Positions 25,102 to 35,400 of a stretch of 64,000 nt of DNA are shown piece by piece. Location: contig NZ_JAHUZF010000002.1 in NCBI RefSeq assembly GCF_019218295.1, forward strand, positions 62,001 to 126,000, given 5' to 3'. A model generated the notes under the pieces. It did not search any database, was not told the DNA's origin, and saw nothing but the letters and a program-made list of their open reading frames with translations. The stretch comes from Maritimibacter sp. DP1N21-5 (GTDB lineage Bacteria; Pseudomonadota; Alphaproteobacteria; Rhodobacterales; Rhodobacteraceae). A program made the translations under genes and the position numbers. Every line of letters starts with the position of its first letter. Within the stretch, counting starts at the first letter, position 1.

Positions 25102-25746
25102 TTACTGCAAACGGGTCTTCTGAACGGCGAGGATAACTTCCACGCGGTTCTTTGCGTCGAATTTCTGGAGAATTTGGGTCATGTAGTATTTGACCGTCTT
25201 CTCCGAGAGACGCAAATTCTTGGCAATGTCCCGGTTCGACGCACCGCTCATCAGCTGTTCGACGATCTGGTCTTCCCGCGCCGACAGGGCGATCTCGGGG
25301 TCGGACTTGGCGGTTTCGGCTGTGGCGCGGTTCATTTCCCGGAACAGCCGGATCGCCAGCTTCGGCGATACGAACTCGCCACCTTCCATGACGGTGTTGA
25401 TCGCCTGGAACAGCTCTTCGCAGCTCGTTCCCTTGACGACATATCCGCGCGCGCCGTTGCCCAGTGCGGCCATGCAATCGTTGGGTTTTTCGGAAGCGGT
25501 AAAGACAAGCACGCGCGAGTCCTCACCCAGCGCCGAGATGGTCTCGATGGCCTTCGCCACGTCACCCGGCATGTGAAGATCCATCAAGAGGATGTCGGGC
25601 CGCAAATCGCGGGCGGCTTCCACTGCTGCGTTGGCGTCGGCCCCTGTCGCCACGACGTCGCACAGACCGGACTTCGACATGATGTCAGCAAGCCCCGAAA
25701 GCACGATCGGATGGTCGTCGAATAACCCCATTGTGTAGCGTTCCAT
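25102..25746 (-). CDS. NarL/LuxR-type response regulator, divergent from the peroxidase locus
   Basis: 214 aa. The start is ATG 25746 (MERYTMGLFDDHPIVLSGL), with GGGGGAG seven bases upstream. Receiver domain: acidic pair in FDDHP, phospho-acceptor Asp in DILLMDLHMPG (about residue 53), conserved Thr in VLVFTASEKP and Lys in GYVVKGTS. The C-terminal HTH is LSAREDQIVEQLMSGASNRDIAKNLRLSEKTVKYYM. This is the partner class for HisKA_3 kinases. Such a kinase lies at 40497-42008, at the other end of the peroxidase/secretion locus, so the two genes bracket it. Pairing and target are inferred; the DNA between this gene and the peroxidase gene is rich in inverted repeats. Confidence 0.93.
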   Translation of the reverse strand: MERYTMGLFDDHPIVLSGLADIMSKSGLCDVVATGADANAAVEAARDLRPDILLMDLHMPGDVAKAIETISALGEDSRVLVFTASEKPNDCMAALGNGARGYVVKGTSCEELFQAINTVMEGGEFVSPKLAIRLFREMNRATAETAKSDPEIALSAREDQIVEQLMSGASNRDIAKNLRLSEKTVKYYMTQILQKFDAKNRVEVILAVQKTRLQ

Positions 25747-26419
25747 GTCGCTACTCCCCCCTGGCAATAAGTCGCGCATCACTCGCGCGCTCTAGTCAAT
25801 TTGCACCCGTAACAGGTTGTGAACGCCTTTGTGCGGCGAAATAACCGCGGCGTTCACAACATCGAAACCGTTTACTCTTACTCCCCAACTCATAATTACG
25901 AGAACTTGGGAATTTCACCAAACGGTTTAAGAACGCCGCACGCAAATCTGGAAGTCCGAACCTGCTCGAACGGCAGGGGCGATGGACCTAAATCATTGTG
26001 AAACAATGGATTCAACGAGCCTCACAAATGCGTCACTGTGCTTCAGTTGTGATTCCGATGATGTTCGATTGTTGATGTTTTAAGCGCAATCGAGCGGGTT
26101 TTTGAGCTTTGAAAACCGCCTGGCGCCGTGCCGACGAGCCCCTGACAGGCGAATCGGTTTGCTAACAGAATCATCGTGGCAAGATCATGGCGAAGATCAA
26201 TCAACTTTAGGATGAAGCCGGAAGAACCAGTCTCCTTATTGGTTCTGACCTTGGTCGAATGAACCCTTGGACCAGGGTCTGGCCGCGGCCTGACCTGCGT
26301 CGCAAAAAGCGCCCGACCAATGGATTCGTTCGAATCCGAGAATCGCATCAGCTTTTTCCCCAATGATGGCCGCGATCCGTCCGGACGCCGGCTGAACTTT
26401 CTACTTGGGGGAAATTCAA
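25747..26419. promoter_or_regulatory. 673-bp divergent control region of the peroxidase locus
   Basis: No gene is seen here, and it is more AT-rich than its surroundings. It holds a perfect 12-bp inverted repeat GTTGTGAACGCC/GGCGTTCACAAC (25816-25827, 25849-25860) with an inner GCGG/CCGC stem, AAACCGTTT/AAACGGTTT (25865-25873, 25920-25928), nested CCCAA/TTGGG (25884-25910), CATTGT/ACAATG (25994-26008), and GGATTCG/CGAATCC (26322-26337). The hexamer TTGTGA or its complement occurs five times between 25817 and 26052. I expect operator sites for the divergent response regulator, the promoters of both genes, and a long 5' leader for the peroxidase mRNA. Confidence 0.6.
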
Positions 26420-29400
26420 ATGGTTACTTTGAACACGAACGATCTCGCGCACATCCTTGCTCAGATCCAACTCTCGGAAGAACACACGCGGCTCATCAAT
26501 GAAGGCATGGACCCGGGCGCGGCCCTGGCCCAGCTTCTCTCGAGCCCGCTGGTTCCCTACGGCCTTCGCACCGTCGACGGCAGCTTCAACAACTTCCAAC
26601 CCGGGATGGAGCGCTTCGGCGCCTCGGACGAGGTCATGGTCCGGCTGCTCACGCCGAACTACGCGGATGCGGAAATCAACCAGCGCACCGGACAACCGAC
26701 CAGCTATCAGCAGGCGGATGGCTCGGTTTATGACAGCCAGCCGCGGACCGTTTCGAACCTTGTCGCGGATCAGACGCTGAATAACCCGGCGGCCATCGCG
26801 GCCGCGCTTGCCGTGAACGGTGTCACCGGCGCCGAACAGCTCGCCGCGGTTCAGACCGTTCTCACTGCCTTCCGCGAGGCGCAGGCCGCGCGTGCCGCTG
26901 CCACCGCGGCTGGCCCTGCCGATCCGGCGGCGGTTGCCGCCGCGAATGCCGCTCTGGCGGATGCACAGGCGGCTGTCGACGCCGCACTTACCGCCCTCGC
27001 CGATGCCGTTGGCCAGAAAAACGTGACCGACGCCGCCCTTGCCGCTGCGATTTCCCGACTCGATGCGGCAAATGCCGCGCTTCTGGCCGAAGATCCGAAC
27101 GCCGGCAGCGTGATCGACGCCCTGGCGGCAGTCGCTTCGGCGCAGGCTTTGCTGGACGCGGCGCAGAACGACGCCGATGCCGCGCAAGCTGATCTGGACA
27201 CTGCCATCGCCGAACTTGAGGCCCGCGAGGCCACGCTCGACGCCGCACTCGCTTCCTTGACCGCCGCGCAGGCACTCGTCGCCAACATCGCTGCCCGCAT
27301 CACGGCGGCTGAAATTGTTCTCGCCGATGCCGAAGCGGCTCTTGCCGCGCTCCCGGTGTCGGCAGATGTCGCGCTGGCACAGGCGGCTGTCGACACCGCC
27401 GAGGCCGATCTGTCGGCGGCACAGGCCGATGCCGCACTTGCCGCGATCACCCTGTCGGATGCGGAAGCGGCGGTTGCCGCCGCCGAAGCCGACGTCGCGG
27501 CCGCCACGGCTGCTGCCGATGCAGCGCAGGCGACCAAAGACGCCGCTGATGCCGACGCCGTTGCCGCGCAGGATGCTCTCGATGCGGCGACCGTTGACCT
27601 CGCCGCTGCCGTCGCGGCCTCCAATGCGGCCTTCGCCGACCTGGGCGCAGCGGTGGCGGGTGGCGACCTTGCCGTCATCCTCGCGGCTTCGGCCGCCTAT
27701 CAGGCCGCACTTGAAGAACAGCAATCGGCCCAGACCGCACATGATGCAGCTGTGGCCGCCGATGCGGAGGCGGAAGCCAATGCCGTGGCCGCTGCCGACG
27801 CGCTCACCGCCGCGCAGGCGACGCTCGCAGATCGTGAAGCCGACCTTGCCCAAGCCGAACTGGACCTTGCCGCCGCGCAGGCCGCGCATGACGCGGCCCT
27901 TGCGGACATCGCCACTGCCGAAGGCGTGCTGGCCGATGCGGAAGCCGCGCTGGCCGACGCGATTGCCGCTGATACGGCCGTCACCGAGGCGGTCGCGGCC
28001 CGTGACGCGGCAGCTGCCGCGCTTGCAAGCCTGCAGGCCGCAGCCGGTGTCGCAGCGGACCTCGTGACCGAACAGACCGATGTCGTTTCTGCCGCACAGG
28101 CCGAAGTCGCGGTTGCCGAGCAAGCGGTCACTGACGCTCAGGCCGCGCTGGACGCGGATCAGGCTGCACTCGCCGATGCGCAGGCCGCCCTTGCGGACGC
28201 GGAAGCCGCGCTTGAGGCGGCTGGCGCCCTTGGTGACGCGGTGACCGAGGTTGCCGAGGCGCAGGCCGAGTTCGACGCTGCCCAGGCCGCAGCGCAGGCC
28301 GCCGATCAGGCGGTCGCCGATGCGAGCGGCGAGCTCGACGCGGCCAATGCCGCCCTTGCCACCGCGACCACCGATGCGACCGAGGCCGACGCGCCCGCCG
28401 CCGCGGAAGCCGCCGCCGCACTCGCTGAAGCCGCGCTCGGCGTCGTGCTGGAAGAGCACGGGATCGAGCTTGAAGGCGACTCGGTCTTCATCCGCAACGT
28501 CGCGACCGACCTTGGATCGTCGGCCTCGTTCAACGGCTTCATGACGATCTTCGGTCAGTTCTTCGACCACGGTCTCGACCTGACCAACAAGGGTGGGAAC
28601 GGCAACGTCATCATCCCGCTCAACCCGGATGATCCGCTTTACGTGGAAGGCAGCCCGACCAACTTCATGGTCCTGACCCGCGCCACCAACGATCCCGGCG
28701 CGGACGGTATCCTCGGCACCGCCGACGATGTGCGCGACCACAACAACCAGACGACACCCTGGGTGGACCTGAACCAGGTCTATACCTCGAACCCGTCTCA
28801 CCAGGTGTTCCTGCGGGAATACGTGATGGTGGATGGCCGCCCGATGGCCACCGGCAAGATGCTCGAAGGGGCCGCTGGTGGCCCGCCGACCTGGGCCGAC
28901 GTGAAGGCACAGGCGTTCAACATGCTCGGGATCGAGCTGCACGACCTGAACGTCCATTCCGTGCCGCTTCTGGTCACGGACCTCTACGGCGAGTTCGTGC
29001 GGGGCGCCAATGGTCTGCCGCAGATGATGACCGCTTCCGGTCCGGTTGAAGGTGACCTCGACGATCCGATCTCCGGGCTTGATGCGCTCAGCGCTGCACG
29101 CGGCTTCATCGACGACATCGCGCACAACGCGGTGCCCAAGGGCCCGGTCGATCACGACCGCAACCCGGCGACGCCCATGGTCGAAGTGACCGCCGACGCA
29201 GACGACGTGATCGGCAACCCGATCATCCCGAACATGTTCGGGATCGCGACCGAATACGACGACGAACTCCTCGACGCGCATTACATCGTCGGTGACGGGC
29301 GCGGGAACGAGAATATCGCGCTCACTTCGATCCACACGATGTTCCACGGCGAGCACAACCGTCAGATCGACGCGATCATCGAGCATCTGACCTCGCCCGC

Positions 29401-32400
29401 CGAGGGCACCGGCGTTGTCGATATCGACTTCCTCAACAACTGGCTCCTCGTGCCGATCACCACGCTGCCGGCCGACCTCTCTTCTCTGGTGTGGGACGGT
29501 GAACGCCTGTTCCAGGCGGCGCGCTTCTCGACCGAGATGGTCTATCAGCACCTCGTCTTCGAGGAATTCGCCCGCACGATCACGCCTTCGGTCGATCCCT
29601 TCGTTTTCTCGCATTCGGCCCAGGTCGACGGCGCGATCTTCGAGGAGTTCGCCCAGGTGGTCTATCGCTTCGGCCACTCGATGCTGAACGAGACCGTCAA
29701 CCTCCTCCACGCGACCGAGAACGGTGCGACCATGGAAGAGATCGAGCTTCTCGATGCCTTCCTCAACCCGATCGCTTTCGCCGAAGCGGGTGTGGATGCG
29801 GAAGCTGCCGCAGGTGCAATCCTGCGCGGCATGACGCGTCTGGCCGGCAACGAGATCGACGAGTTCATGACCGAGGCGCTGCGCAACAACCTGTTGGGCC
29901 TGCCGCTCGACCTCGCCGCGCTGAACATGGCGCGGGCCCGTGAAACCGGCATCCCGTCGCTCAACGAAGCGCGTCGTCAGTTCTATGAGCAGACCAACGA
30001 CACGCTGCTCAAGCCCTATGAGAGCTGGACCGACTTCGCGGCCAACCTCAAGAACCCCCTGTCCATCGTGAACTTCATCGCGGCCTACGGCACGCATGAG
30101 GACATCGTGAATGCCACGACGCTGGCCGACAAACGGGACGCGGCCTGGGCGCTGGTCTTCGGCACCGAGGGCGAGACCGCGGCGGAACGTGCCGCGCGGC
30201 TCGACTATGTGAACGGCACGGGCGACTGGGCCGGAGTCGAAACGGGTCTCAACCATGTCGACTTCTGGATCGGCGGTCTGGCCGAGGCGCTCATGGCCTT
30301 CGGCAGCATGCTGGGCTCGACCTTCTCCTTCGTCTTCGAGATGCAGCTCCAGAACCTGCAGGCTGGCGACCGGTTCTACTACCTCAGCCGGACGCAGGGC
30401 ATGAACCTGCTCACCGAACTGGAAGCGGACGGCTTCGCCGAGCTGATGCGCCGGACGACGGACACCGAACATGTCGGTCTTCATGTCCCGGGCGCGGCCT
30501 TCACCACGGCGGATTACGTCATCGAGATGAACCAGGCGCTTCAGTACAACGAAGGCCTTGGCAACGCCGATCCGACGAAAGAGGCTGACGTGCTCGCTGC
30601 ACTCAATGGCCATGACAAGCTCGTGGTCCGCGAGGACCTCGACGGCGACGGCGATACCGATGTCCTGACCTATCTCGGCGACGAGCATGTCGTGATCGGC
30701 GGCACCAACGAGGCCGACACGATCACCGGCGGTCTCGGCGACGACACGATCTGGGGCGAAGATGGCGATGACCGCATCGACGGCGGCTATGGCGTCGACC
30801 ACCTCCTGGGTGGTGCGGGCGACGACATCATCACCGACAGCGGCACCGATATCGGTGCAGGCGAAGTGATCGACGGCGAAGACGGCGACGACGTCATCAA
30901 CGGCGGCATGGGTCTTGACCTGATCTTCGGCTCGGAAGGCAACGACGTCATCACCGGCGGCGAGGATGCCAAGGACATCTTCGGCGGCGCTGGCGACGAC
31001 TTCATCCGTGCGCCCACCGGCGGTGGCGCCATCTTCGGCAACGAAGGTGACGACTGGCTCGAAAGCCAGGGCATGATGAACACGCTCACTGGCGACAACT
31101 CGGAACTGTTCTTCAACTCGACGATCGTCGGTCACGACGTGATGATCGCTGGCGAGAACGACACCGACTTTGACGGCGAGAGCGGCGACGACATCATGGT
31201 GCAGGGTATCGGCGTCAACCGGAACAACGGTATGGCCGGCTTCGACTGGGTGTCCTATCAGGGCAACAACTATGACGTGAACGCCGATATGAACATCGGC
31301 ATCTTCGTCAACCAGCAGGCCAACATCCTGCGCGACCGTTTCGACCTTGTCGAAGGTCTGTCGGGCTGGGTCGGCGACGACATCCTGACAGGTCGCGAGG
31401 TGGTGAACGGTGCCGCCGATGTGGCCGGCAACGCCGCTCAGGTGGGGGCCAATGCTCCGATCGAGAGCTTCTCGAACACGCTGCTCGAGAAGAACATCGA
31501 CCGGATCGCCGGTCTGCGGGAACTCGTGGCGCATCTTCAGCGCTTCGATGTCACCCATCCCGATGGCACCACGAACGAGACCCTCGTCGGCGTGATGGAC
31601 ACCTCGGACGGCTCGGACATCATCCTTGGCGGTGGCGGGTCCGACACGATCCGTGGCCGGTCGGGCAACGACATCATCGACGGCGACAAGTGGCTGTCGG
31701 TGTCGCTCGCGGTCAGCGCGCCTGACGGAAGCCTGATGGGACGCGCCATCAGCCTCGCCGGTCAGGTCATCGGGACCGACGGCTCGGTGCTCTTCGGGGG
31801 TCGGACCCTGGATCAGCTCCTCTTCGCCCGCGAAGTGGTCCCGGCCCAACTGAGCGCCCTGCGCGAAATCGTGGATGGTGGCCAGGACGGCGACGTCGAC
31901 ATCGTGGAATACTGGGACATCCAGGAAAACTACACGATCACCGAGAACGGCGACGGGTCGCTCACGGTCACGCACAACACGGCCACGGCCGGCGTCATTG
32001 ACCCGACCACGGGCCGCGAACTCGAAAACGAGGGCACGGACCGGCTGACCAACGTCGAGATCTTGCGCTTTGCGGATGGCGACTGGATCGTGCCGCAGGG
32101 CGAGCCGCCGGAAGCGACGGCGGACCGGGTGATCCTGGGTCGCACCGGGACCTACAACCTCGCGGATGCGCTCCTTCTGGCGAACGACGTGGACCCCGAC
32201 AACCTGGGCCTGTCGATCACGGGTGTGGACAGCAACTCCAACGGTCTGAACGTAGGCCACAACGGCTCCACGACGACGATCAACAAGACCAACAACGGAA
32301 CGGGCAACTTCGACTACACCGTTGCCAACAGTGCCGGTGAGGCTCAAGGCAATGTGGTCGTCTCGGTCGACACGACCGGCACTCTGTCCGGCACAAATGG

Positions 32401-35400
32401 CAACGACATCATCCTTGTAGGCAACACAGGTCGTAACGTTGACGCTGGCGGTGGCAATGACACCGTGATCGGTGGCAACGGCAACGACAACTTCATCTGG
32501 TTCGTGGGCGATGGCCGGGACATCATCAACGGCGGCGGCAACGGCGGCGCGGGTGACCGGTTCACGGTGAACGGCAACAACTCGAACGAACAGTTCTACA
32601 TCATGCCGCGCAGCACGTTCCTTGCTTTCTTCCCGACTGCCACTCTCGCTGCTGGGACCGAGATCGTGATCACCCGGAACGGGATCAACGCAAACGCGGT
32701 GATCGCCGAGCTTCAGAACATCGAGGAAATCACCATCAACACCGGACCCGGTTTCGACCTGGTCATCCCGATAGGAGACTTCTCGCCGACCAGCCTCAAC
32801 TTCAACACGATCACCATCAATGGCAGCAGCGATGATGACACGGTGGATGTGGGTCTGCTCGACTCGGCGCACCGGATCGTGTTCCGGGGCGAGGGTGGCA
32901 ACGACATGATCGTCGGTGGGATGCGTCCGCAGGACGTCATCCTCCTGCCGGAAGGCAGCGATGCGGCGGCCTTTGTCCGCACCGTGGACGAGAACGGTCT
33001 GGTCACCCTGTCGGATGGCGTGAACTCGATCCGTTACACCGAAAGCGGCGGGCAGCCGAGGCTTGCGGTGGACGGCACGCCCGAGGCGGCGCAGCTCGAA
33101 CTGCTGGGCACCCTCGACGAGGAGACCGGCGAGCTTCTGACCGGCGAACAGCCGGGGGCCTATGAACTCACGCCCGAAGACATCGCGGCGCTCGAGGCCA
33201 TGGTCCGCGGCGTGATGCCGAACGCTCCGCAGGGCGACGACGACGATGAAGACGACAATGGCGTGGATGTGCCGGTGGTTGGTGTGCGTGACCTCACGGG
33301 TCGCGACAACAACGAAACCAACGCCGGCTGGGGCGCGGCGGGGGAGGCCTATATCCGCCTGACCGATGCCCGCTACGGCATGGTGGATGAAGAGACCGGC
33401 AACCGGCTCGTCAACCCGATGTTCGAAGGTCTGGATGCGCGGGATATCTCGAACCTGCTGGGCAAGCAGGCGGAAGGGACCGCCACCGAAACCGACGCCA
33501 ACATGTTCTTCATGGCCTTCGGTCAATACTTCGACCACGGCCTGACCTTCATCGAGAAGAACGCGGCGAACGGGACCATCGAGATCGGCGGACCGGGATC
33601 GCTTCGCTCGCCGACGTCGGACAACCCGGCGGACCTGACCCGCGCGGAAGTTGTGGGCTACGACGAATACGGCAATCCGGTGCATAACAACATCACCTCG
33701 CCCTTCGTCGACCAAAACCAGGTCTACGGCTCCTCGAGCCTGATCGGCCAGCTCCTGCGCGAAAGCGACGGAGAAGGCGGTGTCGGGATGCGGGTGCTCC
33801 TTGGCGAGGATGATCCCTCGGCACCGGGCCACCAGCTGCTCTCGACGCTGCGCGAAGCGCTCGATCACCACATCGAGGCCGGAACGGTCTTCCGTGGAAC
33901 CGACATGGGCGACGTCACCCTGCTCGAGTACTATCCCGACCTCGTGGTGAACGGGTCCTACAACCCGCTGGTCGTGGCCGAACTGTCCACCGACTTCATG
34001 GGGCAGGGCTGGCCGCTTCTGATCGACACCAACCCCTATATGTCGCTGCTTGATCACTACATCGGTGGCGACGGCCGGGTGAACGAGAACGTGGGGCTCA
34101 CCTCGCTCCACACGATCTGGGCACGCAACCACAACTTCCACGTCGAAAAACTGATCGACGCGGGCTTCGAGGGCACCCAGGAGGACCTGTTCCAGGCGGC
34201 GAAAATCCTGAACGAGACCGAATATCAGCGGGTCGTGTTCAACGAGTTCGCCGACAAGCTCCTCGGCGGGATGATGGGCGACGGCACGCATGGCCATTCC
34301 GAATACAACCCGGATGTCGATGCGCGCATCAGCTACGAGTTCGCGGGTTCGGCCTATCGCGTGGGTCACACCATGATCGGCCAGACCCTCACCATTCTCG
34401 ACGAGAACGGCCAACCTCGTGACGTGCCTCTCTACGACGTGTTCCTGAACCCGACGAACGATCCGATGGCCTTCGCCATGGATCCCGACGGGGCCGGACC
34501 GGCGCCGATGCTGACGGGTCAGGACGCTCTGGACGCTCTGTCCGCCTATGGCTACGCACCGCAGCCGGGCTATGCCCAATACGGCACGGCGCAGATCCTT
34601 GGCGGTCTGGCAGGTCAGGCGTCCGAGGCGATCGACGTGGCGATGACCGACGCGGTGCGCAACGACCTCGTCCGGATCAACGCTGATCTCTTCTCGTTCA
34701 ACGTGGCACGGGGATGGGACCTCGGGATCGGCACCATGAACCAGGTGCGTGCGGCGCTCTCGGCTTCGGACAATCCCTATGTCTCCGAAGCGGTCGGTTT
34801 CGCCGGGGATCTGAGCCCCTACACCTCGTGGGAGGACTATCAGGAACGCAACGACGTGTCCGATGAGCTGATCGCGCGGTTCAAGGAGGCCTATCCGGAC
34901 CTCATCCTTCAGGGTGAATCGATCGGCATCTTCATGGCGGCGAACCCCGATGTGCCCTTCCTGATCAACGAGGACGGCACGGTGACCATCAAGGGGATCG
35001 ACCGGGTCGATCTCTGGGTCGGCGGGCTGGCCGAGAAGCGGATCAACGGCGGTGTCGTGGGGCAGACCTTCTGGGTCATCATCCACGAACAGTTCGACCG
35101 TCTGCAGGAAGGTGACCGGTTCTACTACGCCGAACGGATGGACAACGTTCCGGTCTACGAGAACTTCCTCGAAGGGCAGAGCCTGGCCGATATCGTGATG
35201 CGTAACACTGGCATCCAGGGCCTTCAGGAAGATGTCTTCTCGCAGGACATGGAAGACGCGGGCATCATCCTGCCGGTGATCGAAGTGGACGCCGACGACA
35301 TTCCGGGGACGGGCGAGGAAACCGGTGGGGAAGAAACCCCGACGGATGAGACGCCCGACGAAGAAACGCCGACCGAAGAGACGGGCGGCGAGGAAACCGG

